From: Hydractinia symbiolongicarpus | Lineage: Eukaryota; Cnidaria; Hydrozoa; Anthoathecata; Hydractiniidae | Reading direction: 5' to 3' | NCBI RefSeq assembly: GCF_029227915.1 | Contig: NC_079884.1 | Coordinates: 26,474,001-26,538,000 of the forward strand | Length of the DNA stretch: 64,000 bases | In this document: piece after piece, positions 23,350-35,459 of the stretch | How positions within the stretch are numbered: the stretch's first letter is position 1 | How the letters are laid out: the number at the start of each line of letters is the position of its first letter | The notes under the pieces: model-generated | Told to the model about the DNA's origin: nothing | Database searches by the model: none | The model's input: only the letters and a program-made list of their open reading frames with translations | Position numbers and translations under genes: made by a program

Positions 23350-24605
23350 AGTAGCCAGGCCCATCCATACCTACACATACAATACTGAAAACAAAATTTA
23401 GGAAACTATTCCCGCAATAAATACGATATTGAATGTATTGTGAAGCTAAACAAGGAAAAGCTTATTCTGATTAAAAAACAATTAGACAAGTAGCGAAACC
23501 TATCAATTCATCATTAAAAAAGTATTTTGGGGAATAACCTTACGCAATATAAAAAAAGAACAGAATAAAAAAACGTCAAACGATTACTTTTTTCTATTCA
23601 AAAATCGAAAGGGCGAGTAGCACACGCGTGCGTATATCATTGCATGTGCATACATCAAAGATTTTGTTAAAGCTCTCTCGCACCAAATGAAATGTTCAAT
23701 GTTCTAGCAAGCGAATAAAAAACCCTTTCTTCTACTCTGTAAAAAGGCAAGGGAGCAAAAGATCCTGCAATACAACCTAACAAAGAGATCTGATAAAAAC
23801 GACATCGCGAAAGGTGAAGTATTAAATCTCTTGGTCGGCCAATTCGAGAAAAGACTTTACTTTACTCAGAAAACAGGCACGAGAGTGTGAGACCCATCCA
23901 TACATCATTTAAAATGAGAATTTTGGAAGTTGCCTTTCACGCTGAATAAAAAGTTAGATATCCATCCATACACTACTAAAAAGGAGATTTAGATAATATC
24001 AGATGTCCTAACATGTGAATTCACAGGAAGACTTTATCCCACTCAGTAAGAAGCAGGAACGGGGGAGACTAATCCATACCACCATACAATATTAAAAGGA
24101 TATTTTGCAAAATACCTTCAGGCGGAAAAAACATACAGCATGTCGTAGCAGACCTGTGTATACAACATTAGTTCTCCTCAGTAAACAACCAAGAAAATGA
24201 GAGATCCATCCATACCTTATAAAAATAGAGATTCTATCGATATACATGCATCATTTAAAAAACGCATTTTTTTAATTTACCATTCTCGCGAATTAAAATA
24301 TTCAGCACGCCAACCTGGTAGAAAACTTTATGCTAGACACTAAACAAGGATTGATGTTTTATGCCCATCCATACACCACTAAGAAGGAGATTTTGGAAAA
24401 AAGTCGCAAATACGCTTGTACGAAATAATAAATTAGATGTTCTAACAGCTCAATTCATGGAATACTTCATTTTTTATCTTAACACAGTAAGTTTGCTGGA
24501 ATGTGGGACACCTATACATACATTTATCAAAGGAGAGATATTAAAACAAACAGTAGATTTGGATAACTATCCATACACAAATAAAAACGATATTTTAGAA
24601 AAATA
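23350..24605 (+). repeat. Degenerate tandem array with CCATCCATAC box (array C, ~135-bp unit)
   Basis: About nine diverged units begin CC(A/T)(T/A)CCATACA near 23,361, 23,490, 23,640, 23,763, 23,893, 23,961, 24,070, 24,205, 24,363 and 24,510. The usual order is box, A-rich run with GAGATTTTGGAAAA, ACCTT..CGC, GAATAAAAA, then AAGACTTTA...CTCAGTAAA and GGGAG. Some units are shortened, for example the one at 23,893. It shares the box with arrays A and B, but its period is longer. Confidence 0.7.
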
Positions 24606-27600
24606 ATTGTGTGTCATGTTTTTTTTGCTGTTTATAGGAAGCAGTGTAATTTGATTTTGAATTTTTAATATTTTTAAAACTAAAACCTCATGACAACAAT
24701 GATAAAAAGTATATGGACTTTTTTTGTTCGTAGCTGTTAGAAAAACTAATATTGCTAATATTTATAGGACACATTTTAATAGCAGACGATGTTTTATACT
24801 GTATAAATATTCATTATAAATAAATGAATGAATAAAGAATGAATAAATAAATAACTATTCGGAGGAACATAGTTATTAATATAGTGTAACTAGCTATATA
24901 AAATTAAGTTATGACTGCATCTTTCACGTTTTACCGGCAATGTTAATTGTCTACATCTATAACGACGATATGGTTGCTACGAAGTTAAGTTAAATTTTGC
25001 TGTACATGGCCCGTTCTTAAAGCTCTCTAGCCATTGAACGCTACGACTTTCTCATAACCGGTTGAAAATAGCTATTAGTTAATAATAGGGTAAATAGAAT
25101 TTGATTTAGCTAATATTGCGTGTATTTCGACTCCTAAAAAGAAATAGTACTGTAGCATTTTTTTTGCAAAACAGGAAAATTTGTTGAGTTATTTCTAAAA
25201 GGTTTTTTAGTAACACTAATTGACCAAGGCAGTTCACAAGATAGCGTATAGCTCTGAATAGACCATTTCGGAGATTATGCGCCATTATGAATTTGCGGAA
25301 CTCGGTGGTGCAAGTTGAACTTTGGACTTCGCGTTTATTCAGTCATTTGCCTTGCGAAACTGCTGGCGGCAGGACAGTTTTGATTTTTGATATCTGTTTT
25401 TATCTTTCTGATACTAATTTAATGATATATATTTTGAAAAAAACTTTTATTAGGCACTTATTTGTACTTTTAATTTTTTTTTGTACAATAAAGGCAACTT
25501 AATATATCCTAAAAGCCTTTAAACTAGCTAGCTAGCTAGTCTCCCAAAAATGCTTTTAGGACACTGTACTGTAGCTAGCTATAAGGCTGCAATTAGTAAT
25601 TAATGCTTGGTTAAAGGTAATTTCATTTTATATTTAGATATTTAAAATTGTGTAGCTACTTTGTGCATTATAAACATATTGGCATTGGATTTTAAACTTG
25701 GATTATACTTCACTTTAGGGAGAAATTTTTGATTTTGGAAATACCTTACTGGATTTGGACTTGACTATGTTTTTGGATTTGTAAAGAAATGTTTAGGTTG
25801 TATTATTTGTAAAGATCTAGAGAGTTATAATCCATTGTCAAAATACTTGTCAAAACTCTATAGTGTTATTTATTCCTAAAGTGAAACTTAAGCTCGAAAA
25901 ATAATCTGGCTTCTTTTCTATAACGGATGTAAAAATTTTCAATACACTGCCCATAGAGATACGGTAACAGGTTCAGTCGCAGATTTTAGGAATAGAGTCA
26001 TGAGTCATTTTAATTGCAAATAATTTTTATTATTTTGATATTTTTATAATTTTGTTTCTCGGTGTATGTTTGACCCTTGATCCGTCTACTTAAACACTCC
26101 TATCTTTGAGTCTTTTAAGAGTGGTATTAGAAAGAATGCCTGTCTTTCTTCCCTGCTTTCGCTATTGCCCTATAATTTTTTTGTACGCTTCTCTTATTGA
26201 GAAATATCAAAAAGGGAGAAATGAGTTTAGTTTACAGACTAAAGTGTTATTCAATTTTTTGTTTTTCTATGTTATTTGTTTCAGTCACAATGTATATTTT
26301 ACATGATTTTTTGTTATATATACGTATGTCTTTGTCGGTTTCTTTATCAGAACACGCAATTATAGTAGTAACTTATTACTAAAGTGTAAATCTTTATGAT
26401 AAATAAATAAATTACTCTCTGAAGCTCGTTTGAATTATTGGCATAAGTTCCATAGCAGAAAAAGCTATTAATTATTAATATGAGGGGTGGTAATAAATTG
26501 AAATGGGTCATAAAATTTTTCGAAATTTGGTGTTGCTTGTTCAATTTTTCAACACAAGTCAATAATAAAAAAAGGTAGGAAATTAGCTCACTGAAGAGAG
26601 AGGGGTATTTCAACTGGCAATATTACCTGTACATATAATGTGACCCTCCTGAAAGTCAATATACTGAATAAAAATTAGACTACTTATTTGAATAATTATG
26701 GTATCAAGTTAGCAGTATCTCTACACTGTCTCAACTTAACAAGGATTGTCCAGATTTCAGACATTTCTAGCCTAGTTAACTAAGTTTTCTTCGAGATATT
26801 AAAATTGAGTTTCTTATATAATAATTTTCCAGTGCAAAACCGAATTAAAATCAACCAATAAACATAAAGCCAGCATGACCACATCTAACATTAAAGATTT
26901 CTCAATACTGATCACGTGAGCAAAAAACAATAGAATTTCTTGCCTTAAAGTATTCACAAATTTCTTTCATACAAGACAAAAAATATCTTCTGAGCAATTG
27001 TATTTCAATTGGCATAACTGGTATTTTATTTAATAAAGCATGTTAACATCAAAGATAAATGTATCATAAATGTAAAAAACAACTTTTCAAGACAAAGCAT
27101 TCTTACTACTAAGTGAGCACACAACACTATTCTTCTTGCTTTAAAAAATAAGATTAATTAAAATAATTCGTTAACAAAATTCAATCTAGCTCAGGCTACA
27201 AAAAGTTAATTATATGCTTAACTCAGATATCTTTGAAAAGATGCCATACACTGCCTCTTTTGTCAACAATAAATGCAAATGCACTAGCTCTTTTGGAACA
27301 TGTATTCAGTATGGAATTAGCTACCTTTCATGTTGATAGAAAATATATTTAAAAAAAGTATTCTGTTTATATAAAAAATCAACTCTGGCCTACTTTTCAC
27401 CACATCAGATTTTAAAAACTAACGTTTTTCTCAAAAAAATATTTTAATTTTTTTATAAAATTATTATTCAACAGATAACCGAAAAAAACATATCAATTTA
27501 AACTTTTTAATAGCAAATTTCCAGAGTTAATGTATACTATTAATAGCATGGCTTTATTACGTATTATGACGTTTAACAGTTAAAAATTTATTGTTGCCAG

Positions 27601-28490
27601 AAATTGTATCCTGGAAGAATCAATTTTTATATGAAAATTATACCAATAATCATAATTTTCCTCAAAAAGTTACTTTTTGGTCTTATAACAGCAGATCACT
27701 GAGAATTTACACAACTAAAAATCTTGTAGTAACATTTTTAAAATTAAAAATCTTGATTTTGTAAACATTATATGCACAAATTCTAAAAAATTATAAAAAA
27801 AAATTAAAAGTAATTGGAAATATCATCTTTTTTAAAACATCTATGGACACGCTGCGTACAAAAAAAGAATTGTATGGAGCAAAAGATCGAAATGGAACTG
27901 AAGTTTAAAAAAAATGTCTTTTAGTAAAAAACACAATCGTTACGGAGAAAATATCACTTGCCGTAAAAATATAGTCTGCGGCCATGTGGAGGGGCGGATT
28001 GACATAGCAAACAAAATAGTAGATGATCGCAGTGAATACAACATGGTACGACATAGCCCTCCCTTTGTCATGTATTCCTGCAGTATATATTTGCTATAGG
28101 TTACTTCTAACGACAAAGCAATATTGATATTAATGATATTATTACTGTATGCTATTATTAATTTATAATATTATTATTGTGTTTCGTTAATATATTAACA
28201 CTTTTAAACCACTCTATAAGTAAATAATAAAAAATAAAAAATTACATGCGCAAATCAACAAATATAGGTTCATTCGTGTTGTTTTTTTCATGGAATTCCT
28301 GGTACAATGTGCATATGTTATACAGTGACAGTCTTATCTCTAGTTCTGATTCACTGGTGGGACTGTCAAGATTGAGGCCCTAGACGCCTCTTTAGTTTTG
28401 ATCTTTAATAAATTCCAGTTAAATAAGATGTTCCAAGGGTACAATCTTAACGGCCCCATCACTGCTTCTCTGCTATCGTAATAACTCCAG
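24606..28490. other. Gene-poor stretch
   Basis: AT-rich DNA with a CTAG microsatellite at about 25,524-25,540. No gene or complete repeat was recognised. Confidence 0.4.
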
Positions 28491-28619
28491 TTTAAAATGG
28501 TGCCAGGAGTAATTCTTGTAAGTAGATGTTTTTTATCTTCTCTTTTTTTCTCATTTTCTGTGATCGCTTTTACTTTCGATTTTTTGTCGATTTATTATTT
28601 GTTACTTTTTCTGTTTAAA

Positions 28620-28860
28620 GTGGAAATGATACAGTTTCCCTGTAGTGTGTGTGGAAAACCAGTTAAAAACAACAGACATGCAATTTTAAGCAATTATTGT
28701 GATAAGTGGTCCCACTGTAATTGCAATGAAATCTATACTTTTGAATACCTATTTCATTAAACAAGGTCCAATGATCCTTGGCTATGCCTAAGTTATGTGA
28801 ATCATGCCATGCCCTTTTTTTATTCCTTATGTTACAAATGTTGTAAAAATATGGACAATG
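28620..28860 (+). pseudogene. PHD-finger-like fragment of a retroelement
   Basis: The frame reads MIQFPCSVCGKPVKNN, then a Cys/His series NYCDKWSHCNCNEI, and after a stop at 28,758 continues with WLCLSYVNHAMPF and YKCCKN in shifted frame. The CxxC...CxxxWxHxxC order is that of the PHD-like finger upstream of reverse transcriptases in some LINEs of aquatic animals. No RT follows. A short repetitive region of AACCACCAG-type units comes next. Confidence 0.55.
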
Positions 28861-28871
28861 CTCCCACTTCC

Positions 28872-28995
28872 GTAATAACTAAAACAGGTAACGATTAGTC
28901 TCTGCAAAACCACCACAGAACAAGCAGCGAACCACCAGTCTCCGTAGAACAACCAGAGAACCAGCAGCGAACCGGCAGTACTATGACAGAACGAG
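28872..28995 (+). repeat. Left member of an inverted repeat pair (CCAG/CAG-rich)
   Basis: Begins GTAATAACTAAAACAGGTAA and continues with tandem AACCAGCAG/AACCACCAG units. The reverse complement of 35,361-35,459 starts with the same 20 bases and has the same repetitive body. Confidence 0.75.
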
Positions 28996-29183
28996 TAGTC
29001 TTGGTTGAGAACCACCAGAAAATGTTGATGAGAAAAAACAATAGTTGACGGAATCATCAGAATAGCGATCGCTGTAAATGCACAACACTCCATGCCTTAT
29101 AAAAAAAAAAACTGCAAAATTTCGGTAGAATTTACTATCCCGCCCCTTATTTCCGGGAATTTTAAGAATAAATTAGTAGTATA

Positions 29184-29260
29184 TGTCATTATGTTCATTA
29201 TATCTTTTAGGTTTATATGTACGGCTTTATGCCATAATTAAGAATAAAGATCTATTCACA
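29184..29260 (+). repeat. 5' LTR of the copia element
   Basis: 77 bp, TG...CA ends, preceded by the target duplication GTATA and followed by the primer-binding site three bases later. Confidence 0.92.
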
Positions 29261-29263
29261 TTC

Positions 29264-29275
29264 TGGTAGCAGAGG
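29264..29275 (+). promoter_or_regulatory. Primer-binding site for initiator tRNA-Met
   Basis: TGGTAGCAGAGG is the exact complement of the last 12 nucleotides of the animal initiator tRNA-Met (CCUCUGCUACCA) as I know it. Many copia elements instead prime from an internal tRNA-iMet fragment, so use of the mature 3' end is worth noting. Confidence 0.8.
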
Positions 29276-29287
29276 CTAGTTAGGAAG

Positions 29288-31000
29288 ATGGCAACTGGAA
29301 CAATCACGATGGCACAAAAGTATGGATTGCCCCAATTTTCTGAAGATGGGGATTTATGGGAAGTAGTTACAGAACTTCCAAAGAAGAAACAAGGACCAGT
29401 TGTTTATTTGAGTTTAAATTCAGAAGTACGTCAGCCTTAACGAAAGAAGAATTGAATGAAGAAGATGGTTTAAATAAACTTGTTAATAAAATAAAAGAAC
29501 TATATGGCATTACTGAAGATCAAGCAATGTTCAATGCTTACGAAAAATTTGAGACCTTTCACCGTTCCAAGACGATGTCGATTGGTGATTATGTAAATGC
29601 TGAATCAAAAACTTAGAGTTTTAAAATTGAGTTACCAACTGCAGTTCTTGCATATCAACTACTAAAAAATGCACATGTACCGAAAGCTACACGTGAACTA
29701 ACACGTGCTACGGTTCCTTCCCTCACATACGACTCTATGAAAAAACAGATAAAAGCCATTTATGATCAATGTGCTCAAAGTGAAAGTAGTAGAGACAGTA
29801 ATGATATTGGTGTTGAGCAAGAAGTATTATATGGTCAAAAGTTTGACAGACGACGTTTTAACAATTGGAACACTCGTGGACGTGGCAGAGGTGGTAAATA
29901 TTTCAGTGCTAAAAGAAGCCAGTACAACCCTAATGATCCTGATGGACATCCATTGCAATGTCACCATTGCAAATCTATAATGCATTTCATGAATGACTGT
30001 CCTGATAAAAATAAAGGAAGCAAAGGGCAGGATAAAGTACATGTGCAGTTTTTCGCAAAGGGTGTGGAACAATGCTTTATGGAGCAAGTTGTGTCTGAGC
30101 CTTTGAATTGTGCTTTGCTAAACTCAGGATGTTCATCGACAGTTTGTGGTAAAAATTGGCTTGACTGTTACATAGACACTATGCCAGAAGGGACAGCTTT
30201 AGCTGAAAGTAAGAGTAACAAGTCCTTTAAATTTGGGCCAGGTGGAAGCTTCCCCTCAGTTAAACAAGTTAACATCCCTTTTACTATGGCTGGAATGCAA
30301 GCCCATATTCTTACTGATGTTGTCGATTGTGAATTACCATTAATGTTATCAAAAAAGAGTCTGAAAGCAGCTAATAGCCAACTTGATTTTGTTAATGATA
30401 AAGTCACTATGTTTGGAAGAGACATTCCTTTACAACACACGTCAAATGGCCATTACTGTATACCTCTTACACCTAAGCAAGTTGCTGTTAACAAAACATC
30501 TCCGGGTGTAAATGCCACCAGAGTTATATTCACAGTCAACAATCTCACTGTAAAATCACCTGAAGAAAAATGCAAAATAGCTACAAAGCTTCACAAACAG
30601 TTTGGCCATCCCATAGACAGCAGCAAACTGAAAACTCTTCTCCAAGATGAAAATGTTGAAGTAAAGAGTTATTTCAGCAAATTGACAATGTTACAAACTC
30701 TTGTGACACATGCAGTAGATATAAGAAGGCTCGATCAAGGGCCAATTGTCTCACTACCAATAGCCTCAGATGTCAATGAATGCCTTGCCATGGACCTAAA
30801 ATTCCTGACAGTTAATCATAAAAAGTTAACCATACTTCATATGATTGATGTGTTCTCTAGATACAGTGCATCAACAATTATCAAATTCAAGAATAAGGAA
30901 ATTATCGTAGACACAATTCTCAAGCACTGGGTTGCTATTTTTGGCACACCAAACTCGATTTTTTCAGACAACGGAGGGGAGTTCAACAATGAGCTCTTAA
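29288..31000 (+). pseudogene. Copia gag, protease and first part of integrase, disabled
   Basis: An ATG at 29,288 opens a gag frame (WEVVTELPKKKQGPVVYLSL) that shifts near 29,440 and meets a stop at about 29,614; the gag continues in 29,630-30,090. A CCHC-type knuckle CHHCKSIMHFMNDC lies near 29,960. The protease motif reads LLNSGCSSTVCG, so the catalytic Asp of the usual DSG is Asn here. Integrase follows, with DLKFLTVN and MIDVFSRY (first Asp, near 30,790-30,860) and FSDNGGEFNN (second Asp, near 30,965). The zinc-binding region of integrase has lost its Cys pair. The frame is then interrupted at the TTAA target. Confidence 0.88.
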
Positions 31001-32109
31001 AGGGGCACTCCAGTGAAAAAAAAATATTTGAAAAAATGTTATTTTAAGAAGACAATACATAAATATGTCAGAATAAACCTTTTACAATCGTTAAAAATCT
31101 TTATTTATACCTTAATGGGTCTGTAAACATCTTCAATTTTAAATAAATTTGCAAGGTTGCGTAAAGTTGAGAGGACTAGGTCCGAATAAATAGGCATATG
31201 TCACATCGTGCAGACAGTCCGTGAGCTCAGCAGCACACCTTCTAAAAGTTTGTTTACTTACCGTTTATATTGTTCGTTGATAAAACGTCTTGTAGTAATG
31301 ACGAAGATTTTAACTTAGAAAACATAGAATAGGATAATTAGGATAAACATAGAATAGGATAATCTCTTCATGAAAAAGACTTTACAAAGCTACAGCCACA
31401 CGACTTCGAACCTCTTGTGTCTCACAAGGGAGAAATTAATAATGATGCAAAGTGACGAGGTGTCTTTTACTGACTCAAAATAACGTTCTGAGCAAAATAT
31501 TTTTTAAAGAAATAGAAAATATATTTAATTGGTTTTTTTTAACATTCTTTTCATCACAAAAACTTTATCATTTGTTTCAGTAAAAAAACTTTCTTACTTT
31601 ACAAGCCAATTTATTTTTATTTCACAATTCAGCAATATTTTTCATCCGCACATGCTTTTTTGCACACAAATGCAAACAAATTTTATGTAACGTTGAAATT
31701 TTCACCATGATGGAGGACCATTCAAATGCGTGATCGAAAGATCGAATAATGTTCGTAAAACGGTAAAGTTGGTAAAACGGGAGTATTAATATTGTACAAA
31801 TAAAAATCATTCTTATGATTATGGTAGGTCATAAATGCGTTGCAGAAGCTACTGACTTATAAGTAGTTGTTTTGACAAAGCTGTTTTAGAAACTGCATTA
31901 TCAGCATCACATGCAGCCTTAAACATTACAAAGAATGAAGAAAATGGGTCATTTACCCCCTGAAAATATTCGGCATGTCCTTCCATCAAAAAAGCTTCTT
32001 TTTTGAAAAACAAAGAACAGAAACTTGATCGCTACGAAAGATGTGTAACTACTTTCTGAGTACGTATATAGCAAAAAAGAAAAAAAGTGATTTTTACTGG
32101 AGTTCCCCT
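31001..32109. mobile_element. Nonautonomous TTAA-target DNA transposon inside the copia integrase
   Basis: The left end starts AGGGGCACTCCAGTGAAAAA and the right end in reverse complement starts AGGGGAACTCCAGTAAAAAT, an inverted repeat of about 20 bp with few mismatches. TTAA flanks it at 30,997-31,000 and 32,110-32,113, and the integrase frame resumes directly after the second TTAA, so the boundaries are certain. The interior has no transposase. A TTAA target and AGGG-type ends fit Kolobok best; piggyBac also uses TTAA but usually begins CCC. Confidence 0.9.
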
Positions 32110-34594
32110 TTAAGAGATGTAGCAGAACTGTTAAACACAAGAGTGTATACAACAGCAGCAGAAGCTCCATGGTCAAATGGTGTATGTGAGCATCATAATG
32201 TCATCCTGGAAAATATGATTATGAAAATTGTTGACAACACTAGTTGTTCTGTTGAAAATGCACTTACATGGGCCACTTGTGCCAAGAATGCGTTGCATAA
32301 TAACCGTGGATTCAGTCTCAATCAGCTTGTATTTGGACGCAATTCAAATCTCCCATCTGTGCTTACAACCAAGCCTCCTGTTCTTCGAACAGTTACACCC
32401 AGTCAATTAATTGCGAATCATCTGAGTGCCCTGCATGTTGCTCGCAAAGCATTCATTGAAAGTGAATCTTAAAACAGCACTCAGTCATCAAACACGGACA
32501 TCTACCAGCAAAGATTTTTATAATGGTGAATTGGTATACCATAAGCGACGTGGAGAGAAAGAGTGGAGAGGACCTGGTGTAGTCCTTGGCATTGATGGAA
32601 AACAGGTCCTTGTTAAACATGGAGGAACTTACGTTCGAGTAAGTCCTTGTCACTTGCAATCAGTGAAGAGACACCGTAGTTGTCAGGAAAGCACAAGTGG
32701 AAACCCTCAAGTGAAGAAAACTACAACCAAAGAAGAAGATTGCGTTGATGAGATTTCAAACAGCGTAGCGAATGGGTTGCTTGAAAGCGTAAACGATTTT
32801 GATATCAACACATCGTCAGAAGTTGTACTTGATGACATTCCTAGTGATCCTAGTAAATACAAATGAGATCCCTGCTATTTCCCATGCTCAGGTTGAAACA
32901 ACACATCAATCAAGCATTGAGCAAGAAGTTTCTAACACACCTCGCAATGAACAGTCATTGACAGTGACCCTTCCAAAAGTCAGGGAGAGGGTTAGGTTTA
33001 TTGATCCTGATACTAATAAACTTGCTGAATTTATGGTTGTTAGTCGTGCTGGTAAAGTAGGAAAATCTGGAGTTGGAGCATATAAGAATTGGTTGAATGT
33101 CAAAGATGTTAAAACCAAAGCCATGAAATCAATTGACTTTGAAAACATTTTGGATTGGGAAAAGGTAAACACAGAGTCAGTATATAATGTAGAAACGTCA
33201 TGCGATGTTAGTGAAGCTCAACATAAAGAATTAACTAAATGGCGTGATTACAATGTTTATGATGAAGTTGAAGACAAAGGGCAAGACATAACCACAACCG
33301 GCTGGGCGATATTTGAGAAAAGTCATGATGGTAAAGCAGAAATTAAAGCACCATTAGTGGCACAAGGTTTTGAGGAGGATACTATTGGTATACGAACAGA
33401 CTCGCCAACTGTAAACAAGGAGAACTTTCGTCTTGTGTGTAATATTGGTGCAACCCATGGATGGAAAATTTTACAGTCTTGATATTAAAGCTGGGTTTCT
33501 TCAAGGTGCCAAGATTGGTAGAGCCGTACATCTTCTTCCACCACCAGAAGCTAACACAGACAAGTTGTGGAAACTAAAAACACCTGTTTATGGCTTGTGC
33601 GACGCTTCACGCGCTTGGTATGAGACATTATCTAACGAATTGGATAAAGTTGGAGCTACAAGAAGCATTTATGACAATGCATTATTTTTCTGGAGAAAAG
33701 AAACTCTCAAAGGTGTAATTTGCTGTCATGTTGACGAGTGCTTTTTCGTTGGAAGTGATTTGTTTCATGACACTATCATTGCACATTTACGTAAGACATT
33801 CTCACTTAGTAAAGAGAATTCAAAGTCGTTTAACTTTTTGGGATTAGAAATTGAACAAGAGTGTGGTGCAGTAATTATTCATCAGCATAATTACATTAGT
33901 AACATTTCACCAAATAATTTGACCAATAGTACGTCTACAATTCCACTTACAAAATATGAAGCACGTCAAATTCAATGGGCAGCAAAACAAACTAGACCTG
34001 ATGCTGCTTACGTTGCCTGTGATTTAAGCACTCGCATAAGACATGGAACAGTTGCTGATGCTCGTAGAGCTAACAAGCAGCTGAAACATCTGCAGCAAAC
34101 TGAAGTAAAGATTGTTATTTCAAACACTCATACTTTTCAGTGATGCATCACATGGAAATTTAATTAATGGCGGCTCACAAGGTGGATTTGTTCTGCTACT
34201 GCATGGTGAAAGCAAAATTCCGCCACATATTTTGAGATCTCACAAGTTAAAATGGGTTGTTAAAAGCGCCATGGGTGCGGAAACCATGGGTCTCTTAGAA
34301 GGTGCGGAACATGCCATGTTGATCAGATCCCTAATTAAAGAGATTTTTTCAGTTGATATACCAATTATCTGTATATCAGAAAATAAATCACTTGCGGAAG
34401 CAGTCAAAAATACCAACGTCATAGAAGATAAACGATTGTATATTGATATTTGTGCACTTCGTGAGATGGTCGAAAAAGGAGAAATGGGGGAACTCATTCT
34501 TACGAAATCAAGTGATCAGATTGCTGACTGTCTTACGAAGGCACTGCTTCAGCTGAAAACCTGCTACGTATACTATCCGGTAGAGAACAGTTGA
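32110..34594 (+). pseudogene. Copia integrase C-terminal part, reverse transcriptase and RNase H, disabled
   Basis: The integrase resumes with APWSNGVCEHHN (the Glu of the DDE triad, near 32,180) and changes frame near 32,470 and 32,865. RT follows: ELTKWRDYNVYDEVED, APLVAQGFEED, LDIKAGFLQG-like motif A near 33,480, PVYGLCDASRAWYE, and the catalytic box at about 33,727 reads HVDE where copia normally has VDD. RNase H shows SDASHGN, GAETMGLLE and a final Asp box KRLYIDI, with SENKSL in place of the usual TDNKSL. Several frameshifts plus altered catalytic residues mean it is inactive. Confidence 0.88.
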
Positions 34595-34749
34595 AATACC
34601 GTTAAGTTTTGGTTAATTAGAACAAATATAACAGTATGCCAAATGACAGTTTAAAAGCATTCTTACATTGTGTTCCTGCGTCTTGCAGTTTCTTTTCTTG
34701 AACATACTTTATGATTTTGTTTTATTGAGAGAGAATGTAGTGGCAAGAT

Positions 34750-34826
34750 TGTCATTATGTTCATTATATCTTTTAGGTTTAGATGTACGGCTTTATGCCA
34801 TAATAAAGAATACAGATCTATTCACA
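34750..34826 (+). repeat. 3' LTR of the copia element
   Basis: 77 bp, three differences from the 5' LTR, followed by the target duplication GTATA. A purine-rich GAGAGAGAATG lies about 25 bp upstream and is the likely polypurine tract. Confidence 0.92.
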
Positions 34827-34831
34827 GTATA

Positions 34832-35360
34832 CACTATATTAGTGAAATATTATCCAAATTATACCGTTCTGGGATTAAAAAATCAAGACTCATTCTGTTT
34901 CCTTGCAATTTACTCTTTAACGCAATAAATAACAAACCAACATTTCAATCTTTTTCAGTAATTTCAATCAGGAATGCTAATGATTACCATGATAACAACA
35001 ATAGCTAGAACATAGAACTTGGTAATACAACGACCATCTTTTTTTAACGAGGGTCTAAAATACATATGTTACCTCCAGCAAAACAACACTTTTCTTGCTG
35101 ATTCAAATCATGAATTTTTATGGAATGAATAACAAAAGATCGACTTTTTGTATTGTGATTATTTTTTTTACGTAGAATGAAGTTTATAACACTTTGAGAG
35201 TCATTTTTAAAATTCACCTGCACGAGGACCGTTAGTTCGTGTAGGAGGGACACGAAATAGCCAGTGGAAAGTAGGGTCTTCGACTGTAATGTATTTAATT
35301 AGCTTCGTTGCGCTCACTTTGGCGTGGGAGTTTAATATTGGAATTATTTATTCATTGGTG
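34832..35360. other. Intergenic, no supported gene
   Basis: AT-rich flank of the copia insertion; nothing recognised. Confidence 0.4.
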
Positions 35361-35459
35361 GTTCTGTGATGATACTGCTGGTTCGCTGTTGGTTTTCTGG
35401 TCGTTCTACAGGGACTGCTGGTTCTGTGGAGACTGGTAGTTACCTGTTTTAGTTATTAC
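35361..35459 (-). repeat. Right member of the inverted repeat pair (CCAG/CAG-rich)
   Basis: The reverse complement matches the segment starting at 28,872, including ACTAAAACAGGTAA and the AACCAGCAG-type repeat units, but carries no PHD-finger coding. Confidence 0.75.

Larger units (their letters stand above)
29184..34826 (+). mobile_element. Copia-type LTR retrotransposon with 77-bp LTRs
   Basis: LTRs at 29,184-29,260 and 34,750-34,826 start TGTCATTATG and end TTCACA; they differ at three of 77 positions. The flanking 5-bp duplication GTATA is present at 29,179-29,183 and 34,827-34,831. The primer-binding site matches the 3' end of initiator tRNA-Met. Domain order gag, protease, integrase, RT, RNase H places it in copia. 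The reading frame is broken in several places, and a 1,109-bp DNA element sits in the integrase; without it the element is about 4.5 kb. LTRs this short on a pol-carrying element are unusual. Confidence 0.93.

Noticed and set aside
18040-24605. CRISPR-like regular repeats
   Set aside because: Units are degenerate tandem repeats, not identical short repeats with unique spacers, and the genes around are eukaryotic.
28827-29093. 88-codon minus-strand frame
   Set aside because: It is antisense to the PHD-linked CAG/CCAG-rich repeat and reflects that repeat's composition.
31001-32109. piggyBac-type classification of the TTAA element
   Set aside because: TTAA target fits, but the ends begin AGGGG, not CCC; Kolobok fits better, though neither is proven without a transposase.
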